From DATGZX01 sp035296965 (lineage in GTDB: Bacteria; Planctomycetota; Planctomycetia; Gemmatales; Gemmataceae): a stretch of 64,000 nucleotides of DNA. This document shows, in pieces, positions 1-8,243 of this stretch (within the stretch, counting starts at the first letter, position 1; each line of letters opens with the position of its first letter). Below the pieces are notes generated by a model. The model did no database searches, had not been told where the DNA came from, and saw only the letters and a program-made list of their open reading frames with translations. Location: assembly GCA_035296965.1 (NCBI GenBank), contig DATGZX010000332.1, forward strand, positions 62,001-126,000, in the 5' to 3' direction. Made by a program: the position numbers and the translations under genes.

Positions 1-27
1 CGCATCGAACAGCTCAAGGCCGAGTGA
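1..27 (+). CDS. C-terminal end of a gene entering from the left
   Basis: Frame 1 reads RIEQLKAE followed by a TGA stop at 25-27. The composition resembles the hydrophilic end of a real protein, but eight residues cannot identify a family. The gene, if real, starts outside the window. Confidence 0.35.
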   Translation, partial: RIEQLKAE

Positions 28-168
28 GGATTCGGCAAGATTTTGTAAATAGGGGTCGAGCGCCGTCTCTGTGCCCTGGCTCGCGCACGTTGTTTCGTCA
101 AACTTCTTTGGTTTTGTGTCGTCGAATAGATGACGATTCTATATGACGGTGCGTAATTCGGCAGCATT

Positions 169-228
169 TGTGGGGCACGTTTTCAACGTGCCGGCCGGCG
201 TTTGGGCACGTTACAAACGTGCCCCACA
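169..228. repeat. REP-like palindrome, GGCACGTT family
   Basis: Two short hairpins (174-192 and 206-224), each with arms GGCACGTT/AACGTGCC, face each other so that the whole element TGTGGGGCACG...CGTGCCCCACA is also one long palindrome. It sits just upstream of the PD40 protein gene. The preceding tag ATTCGGCAGC also precedes the palindrome at 36420, which suggests related elements. Confidence 0.7.
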
Positions 229-296
229 AACCGCAGCAGCCGATTCACGCACGGCCATATAGATGTGTAGATGGCAGCCATAAGGGGCCACGTACC

Positions 297-1241
297 ATGA
301 AGCACGCTGTTGCTATCGCCTCCTTTGTCGTCGCACTGATCGGGTTTCTTCTCCAGGAGGCAGTCGGCCGGCCCATTTCGCGACTTTCACCCACGAATCT
401 CAAGAAGTTGAATACGGCCAAGGATGAAGACGATCCATACTTGTACGTGTCGCGCAATGGCCGGATTCATCGGCTCTATTACGCTTCCAACGCTTCCGGC
501 CGATTCAACATTCTCCAGGCCACTCCCGATGCCAGGGGAGAGTGGGAGCCAGGCCAGGCATTGGAAGGACTGGACGGCGATGCCGAGAATCGCAGCCCCT
601 GCTTGACGCTCGACGGTCATGACCTCTACCTTGCGACAAAGATCGTTGTCAGATCGCCGGATGGCGACTCTCCGCGAGCGAAGAACTTCGACATCGTTCA
701 TTCCATTGGACTTTCCAAAGTGAACGAGTTCACGGTGCCTACACCGGTGCACTCCGTGTGCACCGAGGCCGACGAGCTTCATCCCTGGGTCACGCCAGAC
801 GGGAAAGAAATGTACTTCAGCCGCAAGACCGGGGATGGGTGGCGGATCTTTGTCGCTCCGCGCCCCGATGGCAAAGGGGCATTCGCCGAGCCCAAGCTGA
901 TTGAGGAGCTGGCTCCCGGCTTCCACCACGCCACCCTGGCAAGCGACGGGCGCACGATGTTCCTTCAAGGCCCCCTGGCCAACGACCGCTGGGGATTGTT
1001 TCGCAGCAAGCGAACGAAAAAAATGGGAAGCTGGAGTCGCTGGTCCGATCCCGAAGAGCTGACGAACCTCAATAGCCCGGCTGACGAAGCTCCCACCGGC
1101 GACATGTCGCCATCCTTGAGCCGCGATGACCGCAAGCTGTATTTTTCGTCGGATCGGCGCGGTGGCAAAGGTGGGCGCGATCTGTGGATGATCAACGCCG
1201 GAGGCTTGATCAATCTCGTGCTCAAGGACAAGGCAAAATGA
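297..1241 (+). CDS. Exported PD40/TolB-like beta-propeller protein
   Basis: Protein of about 314 residues. ATG at 297 is chosen over an upstream in-frame start at 168 because it places a signal-peptide-like segment (MKHAVAIASFVVALIGFLL) at the N-terminus; the longer version runs through the palindromic repeat. Blades typical of PD40/WD40-like TolB proteins follow, for example RDDRKLYFSSDRRGG near the C-terminus and EMYFSRKTGDGWRIF in the middle. Known family role: propellers in periplasmic proteins binding ligands or cell-envelope partners; no enzymatic motif is seen. It is followed by a strong palindromic terminator shared with the convergent gene at 1333. The specific function is unknown. 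Confidence 0.75.
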   Translation: MKHAVAIASFVVALIGFLLQEAVGRPISRLSPTNLKKLNTAKDEDDPYLYVSRNGRIHRLYYASNASGRFNILQATPDARGEWEPGQALEGLDGDAENRSPCLTLDGHDLYLATKIVVRSPDGDSPRAKNFDIVHSIGLSKVNEFTVPTPVHSVCTEADELHPWVTPDGKEMYFSRKTGDGWRIFVAPRPDGKGAFAEPKLIEELAPGFHHATLASDGRTMFLQGPLANDRWGLFRSKRTKKMGSWSRWSDPEELTNLNSPADEAPTGDMSPSLSRDDRKLYFSSDRRGGKGGRDLWMINAGGLINLVLKDKAK

Positions 1242-1245
1242 AAAC

Positions 1246-1313
1246 AAAAGCGGCGGAAAAGCACCGCACTCCAAGGAAGTCACTTTTGGAGTGCGGCGTT
1301 TTCCGCCGCTTTT
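1246..1313. terminator. Bidirectional palindromic terminator (copy 1 of 2)
   Basis: A near-perfect palindrome of about 68 bp begins with AAAAGCGGCGGAAAAG and ends with CTTTTCCGCCGCTTTT, so it gives a GC stem followed by T residues on either strand. It lies exactly between the stops of two convergent genes (1241 and 1333). A related element at 29746-29826 occupies the same kind of convergent junction. Confidence 0.75.
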
Positions 1314-1332
1314 CTTTCCTTGCGGATTCCTA

Positions 1333-2505
1333 TCAGGGAGTCTTGCTGCCGGTTTCCAGTTTCAGCATCTCCTCCGCGTCTTTCACCATCTCCGGGTCGC
1401 GCTTACGCCAGTCTTGAACGACAACTGCCGCCTTGGGATCCGGGCAGGCCAGGGCGTATTTCAGAATCGAACGACGGATGATCGTGGCGTCGTGTGATTT
1501 CTTGTTTTGCAGTGCCAGCACTCGTTCGTCTACTTCCCAGCGATTCCACTTGCGCAGGTCTTCAATGGCCAGGTCCGCCATGTCGCTCTGCTCCAGGAGC
1601 TGGCAGACGCCGTCGACCAGGCTTTTCTTGTCAAAGAGGTCTGGTCTCGAATCCCAGAAGAAGCGTACTGCCCGCAGAGCCGCATAGCGAAGCATGAATT
1701 CTTTGGAAGGGTCCTTCAAGATGGCGTGGATGTACTCCCAGCCATTCTTCGGATCGAGCATAGCATAGCCGGCAAGCATGCCATCAAGACCCGTGCTGAC
1801 GCGCTTCTCGGGGTCATCGAGCAGTTTGCGCAGCATCAGGGCGTGTTTCCCCGTCCCGCAGTGGCCGAGCATCGAGGCGTACAGGCCCAAGCGGAAGGCT
1901 GGAGTGCTGGAATCTTGCAGCCACTTCGCGATCTTCTCAGCCGGGAGCTGCTTGGCCATCTCCCGGTAATCCTTGTAGTCGGCGTTGGCGAATTCCTTAT
2001 AAGCGTCCGTCGAGACTTCGTTGTCGCTGTCGTCAAGGTAGTCGAAGTAGAAACGCAGCCGCTTGCCGATATCTTTGTCCTTGTTAGCCAGGGCGCCCGT
2101 AAGATACTTGACCATGTCGCTGTCGGCCGGCACGGGCACGCCGCGGTACGGGTCGATCTTGCCTTTGAACACGTCGCAGAAGACCAGGAACTTCTGCTTG
2201 CTCTTACTGTCGACCGGTACATAACGGGGCAGGGTGAGGACCTTCCTGTCTCCCAGGATATCGTTCTTCTTGATTACCTTCTCGATCACCAGGTCGGTTG
2301 TACCCTGGGTACCATCGCCGTTGGGGTCCAGCTTCGCATTGGTAAAGACCCCGTAAAGGACCATGCTGGCCTGGTTGACATCACCGATGAGGGTCTGGCC
2401 CTGCATGCTGCAGAAGGGACAAGCAAATGACGCTCGGCAGGTCTCGGCACCCAAAAACAGGGCCATGCCCACAACGATCAACCAGCGATGTGGCCTGCTA
2501 GCCAT
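1333..2505 (-). CDS. Exported HEAT-like hypothetical protein
   Basis: About 390 residues. ATG at 2505 is preferred to the longer ORF start because it begins a signal peptide (MASRPHRWLIVVGMALFLG) ending near ETCRASFA. The mature N-terminus has CPFCSMQGQTL, a CxxC motif that could bind metal or form a disulfide, then a mixed domain, then alpha-helical repeats resembling HEAT repeats (about residues 200-370). This type of protein is known mainly from planctomycetes and has no assigned function. It is convergent with the PD40 gene and shares its terminator. Family recognition is from general features only, so the call stays descriptive. Confidence 0.7.
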   Translation of the reverse strand: MASRPHRWLIVVGMALFLGAETCRASFACPFCSMQGQTLIGDVNQASMVLYGVFTNAKLDPNGDGTQGTTDLVIEKVIKKNDILGDRKVLTLPRYVPVDSKSKQKFLVFCDVFKGKIDPYRGVPVPADSDMVKYLTGALANKDKDIGKRLRFYFDYLDDSDNEVSTDAYKEFANADYKDYREMAKQLPAEKIAKWLQDSSTPAFRLGLYASMLGHCGTGKHALMLRKLLDDPEKRVSTGLDGMLAGYAMLDPKNGWEYIHAILKDPSKEFMLRYAALRAVRFFWDSRPDLFDKKSLVDGVCQLLEQSDMADLAIEDLRKWNRWEVDERVLALQNKKSHDATIIRRSILKYALACPDPKAAVVVQDWRKRDPEMVKDAEEMLKLETGSKTP

Positions 2506-2642
2506 CGGTGACACTCCTATCGACGGGCCGCGTTGCGGCAAATCAAGTTGGACGCTTCTTCGTGCACGCCAATATTATGCTCTATCCTATGCGGCAACAG
2601 CAAGGCGGAATAGGGCGGCCGCGCGCAGGACTCATGATCGGA

Positions 2643-3860
2643 TCACTGGAGGTAGGGATTCGCATCGGCTGTCGTTTCCTGAATGTCGGCGGGAGAAGCT
2701 ACCGTCAAAAGGGTGACGTATTCGTCGGGACGATCGCGACGCGCCAGAAATTGAACCTGCCCGGTCACATCTACCCATTGCAGCGCCTTCACGTCACGCA
2801 GTCCTTCCTTGTTTTTTGGATCGAGCCTGATGACCACGTTGAGCGGGATCGCGTCGGCGGCGCAGCAAGTGATCTTGTATCGAACGAGGGAGAACGAATG
2901 GTCGTCCGGCCCCGGCCGAAACTGCCCCCTAATCTGGACAATCTTGCCCGTGAAGGCTTCGCGCCCCGTGACGGAGTAAGCTGCCGTCTCCAGGGCTTTG
3001 AACTCCAGGGTCATCACATCCATCGCATGCGTGAGCTTCACTTCTTGCGGTTTTTCCTCGCCTTCGTGCAGGATGCTCAACGAGATCGTCGTCCCCGGCT
3101 TGCCGCCCAAATGCTTCGCTGCTTCGTCCAGGGATTTGCCTTTCAGGGAAAAGACATCGGTGCCAGTAGGGCCATTGAAAAGCGTTACCTGCGAGATCAG
3201 ATCATTTGCCTTGATGCCGGCCTTCTGGGCCGGGCTGTCGCCGATTACCTTGACTACCTTAATGGCACCGGTCGCGCCTACTTTGGTAATCTGCAGTCCC
3301 GTGTTCGACGCGTATTTCCGGCTTGTGTCCTCAGTCAAGTCTCCCGCGCTGATTCCCGCGATCTTGGAGTAGGCGGCGCTAAATCCGGCATTGGGAAGAT
3401 CGAGAAAATACAGGACGATCGGGAGCAAGAGGATGATATAGCGCCACGGATTCCAGCCATGGTCATGATCGTGGCCATGATCGTGGTCGTGGGCGTGGTC
3501 ATGGGCGACCTCGACATTGGAGTCGCCGGCATGCGCGTGCTCATGGTCATGGTCGTGGTCATGATCATGCGCGTGCTCGTGGTCGCAATCGTGGCCATGA
3601 CAGTGGTCATGATCGTGCTGATGGGTGGCGCTGGACCGGCCGGCCGAAGCGAAAAGGACGATCGCCCGCAGAGCGACAATCACCAGGAGCACGATCCCTG
3701 CAAGAAATACGTTGAGCTGGCGATTCGTCGCCAACATGAAATTCAAGATATTCTGCTTGTAAAGGAGAATGCTCACGACGCCGACCATGCCGCAGATGCC
3801 GATCGTCGACAGCTGTGCCATGTAAAAGGTAGTCCGGTCTTGTTCGTGCGTGTGCGCCAT
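2643..3860 (-). CDS. YcgQ/DUF1980-like permease partner with His-rich loop and inserted PDZ domain
   Basis: About 405 residues from ATG at 3860 (MAHTHEQDRTTFYMAQ). Two transmembrane segments lie near residues 12-75, followed by a loop of about 60 residues dominated by HDHDH repeats, then a third hydrophobic segment (YIILLLPIVLYFLDL). Next comes a PDZ-like domain (GLQITKV...GDSPAQKAGIKANDLI) and finally the DUF1980 C-terminal domain, with FTGKIVQIRGQF and a YKITCCAADA motif. DUF1980 proteins (B. subtilis YcgQ, TIGR03943) pair with YcgR/DUF318 permeases, and the permease gene lies directly upstream. The His-rich loop suggests metal binding. The PDZ insertion is not a usual part of the family as I know it. 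Confidence 0.8.
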   Translation of the reverse strand: MAHTHEQDRTTFYMAQLSTIGICGMVGVVSILLYKQNILNFMLATNRQLNVFLAGIVLLVIVALRAIVLFASAGRSSATHQHDHDHCHGHDCDHEHAHDHDHDHDHEHAHAGDSNVEVAHDHAHDHDHGHDHDHGWNPWRYIILLLPIVLYFLDLPNAGFSAAYSKIAGISAGDLTEDTSRKYASNTGLQITKVGATGAIKVVKVIGDSPAQKAGIKANDLISQVTLFNGPTGTDVFSLKGKSLDEAAKHLGGKPGTTISLSILHEGEEKPQEVKLTHAMDVMTLEFKALETAAYSVTGREAFTGKIVQIRGQFRPGPDDHSFSLVRYKITCCAADAIPLNVVIRLDPKNKEGLRDVKALQWVDVTGQVQFLARRDRPDEYVTLLTVASPADIQETTADANPYLQ

Positions 3861-3941
3861 GATTAAGACTCCTGCTCCGCTATCGTAACGCGTCAATTCA
3901 TTCGTGATCGAGTACCGTAGTCTTGCTGCCCTGGGGCCTAT

Positions 3942-4054
3942 GGAGCCTGCTGAAAAAGGGGTCTGACCCCCTACGAAGCTTCACTAATCTCCTGCTTTCG
4001 TGCGGATCTATGACACTTCGGGGAAGGGGTCAGACCCCTTTTTCAGCAGGCTCC
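3942..4054. mobile_element. 113-bp MITE-like element (copy 1 of 2)
   Basis: The element begins GGAGCCTGCTGAAAAAGGGG and ends with its exact inverse; the perfect terminal inverted repeats are 29 bp long. No ORF fits inside. Its right end touches the permease stop codon (TAG, 4054-4056), placing the element between two genes expected to be co-transcribed. A second copy of identical length, about 91% identical, lies at 60110-60222. Confidence 0.8.
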
Positions 4055-5058
4055 TATGGCGACAGGGAGGTCTGGGAGTAGACATAGCCCTGCCAGATAA
4101 AGTGCACGATAAGGGAGTAAACGAGAACCTGAATAATAACCGATCCCATAATCGTCCAGATTAAACGATACCGGAAAACGCGGGTGTACATCATGTACAG
4201 TTTCAGATCCAACATCGGGCCTAGAAGAAGAAACGCGAGCTTCGAGGCCGGTGGCAAGTAAATGAAGCTGGCGGCGATAAAGGCATCCGCCTGGCTGCAG
4301 ATGCAGAGTAAGACAGCCAGCGCCATCATGATGCCGATCGCGGCTGTCGGATGGGCCAGGCAGAAGATTTTCAACTCCTCACCCGGGATGATCTGCCGGG
4401 CCAAGGCTGCAAGCAAGGCACCGAAGATCAGAAACACAGTCACGTCCACGAAGTCGTGAAGGGCGATTTCGGTGATGCTGTCAACACGCTCCATGAACGA
4501 GCGCGGCGGCGTGCCGTTTGCCTCGTTCTGCTTTTCCAATTCCGATTTCTCGGGTGGAACGGCGATGGGCGTCAAGAGCTTGGCGGCGCCGTGCTTTCGG
4601 TATTGCCACTCGACAACGAGGCTCGTGCCGATAGCCACAAGGTAGCCAAGGCCAATCCGCAACGCCATCATCTGAAAACCGCCAAATTGATACGTGGGCC
4701 GGCCGGCGGCATCTACGTCCGCGTTGCGAAACGCATCCCAGGTGCTCAGCATCACGAGGACGTTGACGATGGGCCCGGCCAGAAGCAAACAAACACAGGA
4801 GCTGAGCGGCACGCCTTTGCGGAGCAGCCGGCGCACGACGACGAGGATCGCGCAGTCGCACATGGGCGAAGGGAGGCCCAGAAGTCCGCCAACGGCAATG
4901 GCCAGGAACCGGTTGCGCGGAATGAACTTAAGAAGAACTCGCTGGGGGATCAGCTCCTCGACGATGCCGGCAATGACGGCTCCCGCCACAATGTATGGCA
5001 AAGCCTCGTAGAAAATGCTTGTGAAGACAATGATAAAATTCGTGATACTATCTTGCAC
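4054..5058 (-). CDS. YcgR-like permease (DUF318/ArsP_1 family)
   Basis: 334 residues, multi-spanning membrane protein. The start is a GTG at 5058 preceded by AGGTGG at suitable distance on the minus strand. Motifs typical of the DUF318 permeases are visible: GGLLGLPSPMCDCAILVVVR, with the conserved Cys pair in the first half, and LLCICSQADAF in the second half, giving two related halves separated by a hydrophilic loop (about residues 165-195). Family members are permeases for metals or metalloids (ArsP exports organoarsenicals; others are linked to Cu/Zn export), but the substrate cannot be read here. It is probably co-expressed with the downstream YcgQ-like partner, whose His-rich loop hints at a divalent metal. 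Confidence 0.85.
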   Translation of the reverse strand: MQDSITNFIIVFTSIFYEALPYIVAGAVIAGIVEELIPQRVLLKFIPRNRFLAIAVGGLLGLPSPMCDCAILVVVRRLLRKGVPLSSCVCLLLAGPIVNVLVMLSTWDAFRNADVDAAGRPTYQFGGFQMMALRIGLGYLVAIGTSLVVEWQYRKHGAAKLLTPIAVPPEKSELEKQNEANGTPPRSFMERVDSITEIALHDFVDVTVFLIFGALLAALARQIIPGEELKIFCLAHPTAAIGIMMALAVLLCICSQADAFIAASFIYLPPASKLAFLLLGPMLDLKLYMMYTRVFRYRLIWTIMGSVIIQVLVYSLIVHFIWQGYVYSQTSLSP

Positions 5059-5306
5059 GCTGATTCCACCTAGAAAGCCAAGCGGGACCGTGGCGGGCGG
5101 AGTGACCCATGTTAGCTGCTACGCTCAGAGCACGGAGGGAGGTTCACCCCGAGAACTGTATTTTCACGGGTGTCTTGAAGGCCTCGGCCGAAAAGCCTGG
5201 TCACGTGCAATTATCTTCGCGCCGGCATTATCTATCATCCTATGAAATGGCGTTGCCGTGAAGACCAGTTCGGCGTCCAGGCCGATCTAAGTGTCTGTCC
5301 GAGAAG

Positions 5307-5432
5307 CCCCTCTCCACCATACTCGGGGGAGAGGGGTTGGGGGTGAGGGGGACGAACGATCCACGGCCAAGTCCCCTCACCCCCAACCCCTCTCCCCGGA
5401 GTACCGGGGCGAGGGGAGAACGTATCCTGCCG
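5307..5432. repeat. CCCTCTCC/GGAGTACCGGGG palindromic element (copy 1)
   Basis: A long palindrome: GAGAGGGGTTGGGGGTGAGG on the left faces CCTCACCCCCAACCCCTCTC on the right across a 22-bp spacer, followed by a second hairpin CCCCGGAGTACCGGGG. The surrounding stretch 5059-5437 contains no convincing gene. Related copies lie at 12864, 59028 and 62533. Confidence 0.75.
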
Positions 5433-5437
5433 CTTGC

Positions 5438-6868
5438 CTAAGCGATCGTCTTCGCAAGCGAACCCAGTGAGCGAAACATGAGTGCGAGCGACTCCTGAGC
5501 TTCTCGCTCTGAGATGATCAGGGGAGGGGCGATACGCAATACCTTCTTAGCCAGCGGGCCAAGCAGGTGCATGCCGTTCATACCTTCGCCTTGATAGCAC
5601 GCCAAGACCGCCGCATTGGCCCATTCTGCCGCGCTGCGGCCGGCATGGTCGCGCATCTCCACGCCCCACACCATACCCCCGTCTTCGCCGCGCACCTGGT
5701 AGACAAACGGCAATTCCTTCAGGCGTAGCAGCCCCTCTTCGATCACTGCGGACGCCTTGCGGCAAGGGGACAGCCGGTCCTGAGCTGCAAATTCATCCAA
5801 CGTGGCCGAGACGGCCGCACAGCAGAGGGGGTTCGCGCTCCAGGTGTCTGATCCTTCGCCATAATCAAGACTGCCAAGCACATCTGCTCGCCCGACGACC
5901 GCGGCAACGGGGACGCCATTGCCAAGACTTTTGCCAAGCACGACGATGTCCGGTTCCAGGCCGTACGTTTCATACGCAAAAAGACGGCCCGTGCGGCCGA
6001 AGTTGGATTGCACTTCATCAAGAATGAAGACGAGCCCTTGCTCGCGGCAGAAGGCTTGCAGTAATTGCAGGTAAGCGCGCGGCGGGTGGTACGAACCGGC
6101 GCTGCCCAGGTAAGGCTCGGTGATCAGCGTGCCGAGCCGCCGGCCGAATTGCCGGTGCAGGGCATTCAATTCCCGTTGATAAGGCGCAGGATCGAAAGGT
6201 CGGCTGCGCATGCTGACGTCGCAGCACTCCTCCATGGGGAAACTGATGAAGCGTACGCGCGGGTCGCGGTCATGATCGGTCTCGCTGCCGGTAACCGCGC
6301 CGGCCAAGCCCTTCTTCCCGTGAAAGCCGTGGCGCGTGGCCAGGATCATGTCTCGATCTTGGTCCACGGCGAGAGCACACCAGAGGGCTTTTTGAATTGC
6401 CTCCGATCCGGAAGCAGCCCAGAGGACCTGCTCGAGACGCCGGCCGCCCGCTCGGTCTTGCAGCACCGCCACCAGCCGGCGACTCGCTTCCATTTCGACG
6501 TTGGTGACCGCATTGTAGGTCGTCAGCGGCAGGGCGGAGAAGTAGCCGGCTGCACCGTCTGCGGCAGCGTTTCGACTGTTCCAGGGGGCGTCCTTCCAGT
6601 CCATGTACTCGACGAATCGTCTCATCCAGGACACCGGGTTGTGTCCCAGGTTGGCGACGAGCACTCCCGAGGAGAAGTCGTAGAGCCGACGGCCCTCGGG
6701 CGTCCAGTGATAGACGCCCGCGCTGCGGCAGAAGACGGCCTGGGTCGGGGTGTAGGTGCGCAAGGAGCGCGGTTCGTAGCGGGTTAGCATCTCCCGAGAA
6801 GCGTTCGAGGAAGGCTCTTGCGGGAGCTGCAACGGGGCAGGGGGATTCACATCCGGGCTCTTGGCCAT
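5438..6868 (-). CDS. Class III PLP-dependent aminotransferase
   Basis: 476 residues from ATG at 6868 (a TTG 21 bp upstream is less likely). The fold-type I aminotransferase pattern is clear: substrate-side GHNP, ASGSEAIQKALW binding the cofactor phosphate, FILDEVQSNFGRTG with the PLP-ring Asp, and VVLGKSLGNGVPVAAV with the Schiff-base Lys. This places it with acetylornithine, 4-aminobutyrate and related omega-aminotransferases; the exact substrate is not evident. The Gfo/Idh oxidoreductase gene lies 45 bp upstream on the same strand, so the two probably form an operon and may act in one small-molecule pathway, for example amino-sugar or amino-acid metabolism (inference). Confidence 0.85.
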   Translation of the reverse strand: MAKSPDVNPPAPLQLPQEPSSNASREMLTRYEPRSLRTYTPTQAVFCRSAGVYHWTPEGRRLYDFSSGVLVANLGHNPVSWMRRFVEYMDWKDAPWNSRNAAADGAAGYFSALPLTTYNAVTNVEMEASRRLVAVLQDRAGGRRLEQVLWAASGSEAIQKALWCALAVDQDRDMILATRHGFHGKKGLAGAVTGSETDHDRDPRVRFISFPMEECCDVSMRSRPFDPAPYQRELNALHRQFGRRLGTLITEPYLGSAGSYHPPRAYLQLLQAFCREQGLVFILDEVQSNFGRTGRLFAYETYGLEPDIVVLGKSLGNGVPVAAVVGRADVLGSLDYGEGSDTWSANPLCCAAVSATLDEFAAQDRLSPCRKASAVIEEGLLRLKELPFVYQVRGEDGGMVWGVEMRDHAGRSAAEWANAAVLACYQGEGMNGMHLLGPLAKKVLRIAPPLIISEREAQESLALMFRSLGSLAKTIA

Positions 6869-6913
6869 CTGGTCATCTCTGAGTAGCAATTGCTCTTGCG
6901 GTTCGTAGTTCTG

Positions 6914-8206
6914 TCAGACGCGTTCGGGATAAAGGACGGTAGTCTTAGCTCTTCCCGGCACCGAGAGGACGAGTCCTCCCCGCGCACAGTTTATTTCGAC
7001 CATGCTACCAGGAACTCCCTGTGCATGCTGTTCCAAAATGGCTTCGAGCGCCTGGACGACCGCCACCGTATTACGGTCGGCGGAGAGGTCGTTGTAGCCC
7101 AGCCTGCGAACATCTGCCAGCCTTGTCGGCCGTTCGCCCGCTGGTCCGCCAAATTCGACGAAAGCTACTTCTTCGAAGAACCGCTGTAGCACTTCGATGC
7201 CGTAACCGCGCTGGCTGCGTTCTCCCCACGGCTCGAGGAAGGCGCTGCTGTAGTGGTGGTTGGGAGTGATCTTCACTTCCGTCGGTGTGCGCCCCTCCAC
7301 CGTGACCTCTACGCCGCGTTTTCGTTGATGAGCGTTCCAGATGCCATTGTCGAAGCGGAATTGAACTTCCTGCTCGACATATCCCGGGAAGTTATCGGGC
7401 GTCACCCAGCTCGTGTGGATGTCGAACGCCGCCTCCCGGCCGTCCGCGTATGTGTAGATGATCTGGAGCTGCACCGAGTCCCAGGTAGGGCCGGCGGCCG
7501 GGCCGACCAGGCCCCGTTGGCCTGTGGCGCTGATGCGAGTCAAACGCCAATCGGGTCCAAAAGTGAAATCGATGAGCTTGATGTAGTGCACCGCCACGTA
7601 GGTGCCCGGATTGCGGCCCGCGATCCACTCGGCGAACTGGCTGCCGCTGATCTGCTTGGGCTCCAGCAGCGAGCAGTAGCCATTGTTCACGTGCTTCAGG
7701 ACGCCGTCGGCAACGTGAGTGCGGAGCTTCTTGTGGTCCGGATCTGCCAGTTTGTGGTAGACGACCTTCGCGAGTACGCCGCGCTGGCGGGCAAGGGCAT
7801 CCAGCTCGTCCAGCTCCTGTAAGCGCAGAACGGAAGGCTTTTCGATCAGCACATGCTTGCCGGCATCCAGTGCCGTGCGTGCGACTTCGAAGTGACGGTT
7901 GTCCGGGGTGGCGATGCAGACGGTGTCGACGCCATGAGCGAGCAGACGAGCGACAGCATCCGCACCCGCAAAGCTCTCGATGTTGGGTATTCGACCAGCA
8001 GCCTGACGGCGATAGCGATCTGCCCGGGCGCCAGTCCGACTGGCAACCGCGGCAAGCTCCACATCGACGAAACCGAAGTCGCTGCGATAGAGACCGTCAG
8101 CGCACAGGTTTTCGAATAGCGGCCTGTAGGTATCCTCGAAAATCATACCGAGGCCGACCATGCCGGCACGCAGGCGATGGTGCGTCAGAATAGGTGACGA
8201 GGCCAT
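6914..8206 (-). CDS. Gfo/Idh/MocA family oxidoreductase
   Basis: 430 residues. ATG at 8206 is chosen because the Rossmann fold begins almost at once (RAGMVGLGMIFEDTY); the longer ORF adds 29 unlikely residues. The NAD(P)-binding N-terminal half contains VDTVCIATPDNRHFEVA and the family EKP motif (HVLIEKPSVL), followed by the C-terminal alpha/beta substrate domain with HYIKLIDFTFG. Family members oxidise or reduce sugars, inositols or related alcohols with NAD(P); substrate unknown. It precedes the aminotransferase in a likely operon. A dehydrogenase-aminotransferase pair of this type often installs an amino group on a sugar, but that is inference. Confidence 0.85.
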   Translation of the reverse strand: MASSPILTHHRLRAGMVGLGMIFEDTYRPLFENLCADGLYRSDFGFVDVELAAVASRTGARADRYRRQAAGRIPNIESFAGADAVARLLAHGVDTVCIATPDNRHFEVARTALDAGKHVLIEKPSVLRLQELDELDALARQRGVLAKVVYHKLADPDHKKLRTHVADGVLKHVNNGYCSLLEPKQISGSQFAEWIAGRNPGTYVAVHYIKLIDFTFGPDWRLTRISATGQRGLVGPAAGPTWDSVQLQIIYTYADGREAAFDIHTSWVTPDNFPGYVEQEVQFRFDNGIWNAHQRKRGVEVTVEGRTPTEVKITPNHHYSSAFLEPWGERSQRGYGIEVLQRFFEEVAFVEFGGPAGERPTRLADVRRLGYNDLSADRNTVAVVQALEAILEQHAQGVPGSMVEINCARGGLVLSVPGRAKTTVLYPERV

Positions 8207-8243
8207 GTGGCCATGATAGCAGGGGGGCAAGGCGACAGGGGAG

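Noticed and set aside
3455..3620. Tandem repeat resembling a CRISPR array or satellite
   Set aside because: The GTGGTCATG-type repetition encodes the His-Asp-rich loop in frame and has no spacer/repeat periodicity.
2508..3866. 452-residue ORF on the plus strand
   Set aside because: It mirrors the minus-strand YcgQ-like gene and owes its length to the HDHDH-coding repeats read in reverse.
3937..4060. Target-site duplication of the MITE-like element
   Set aside because: CCTATGG or TAT could be read as a duplication at copy 1, but copy 2 shows only AT, so no consistent duplication can be claimed.
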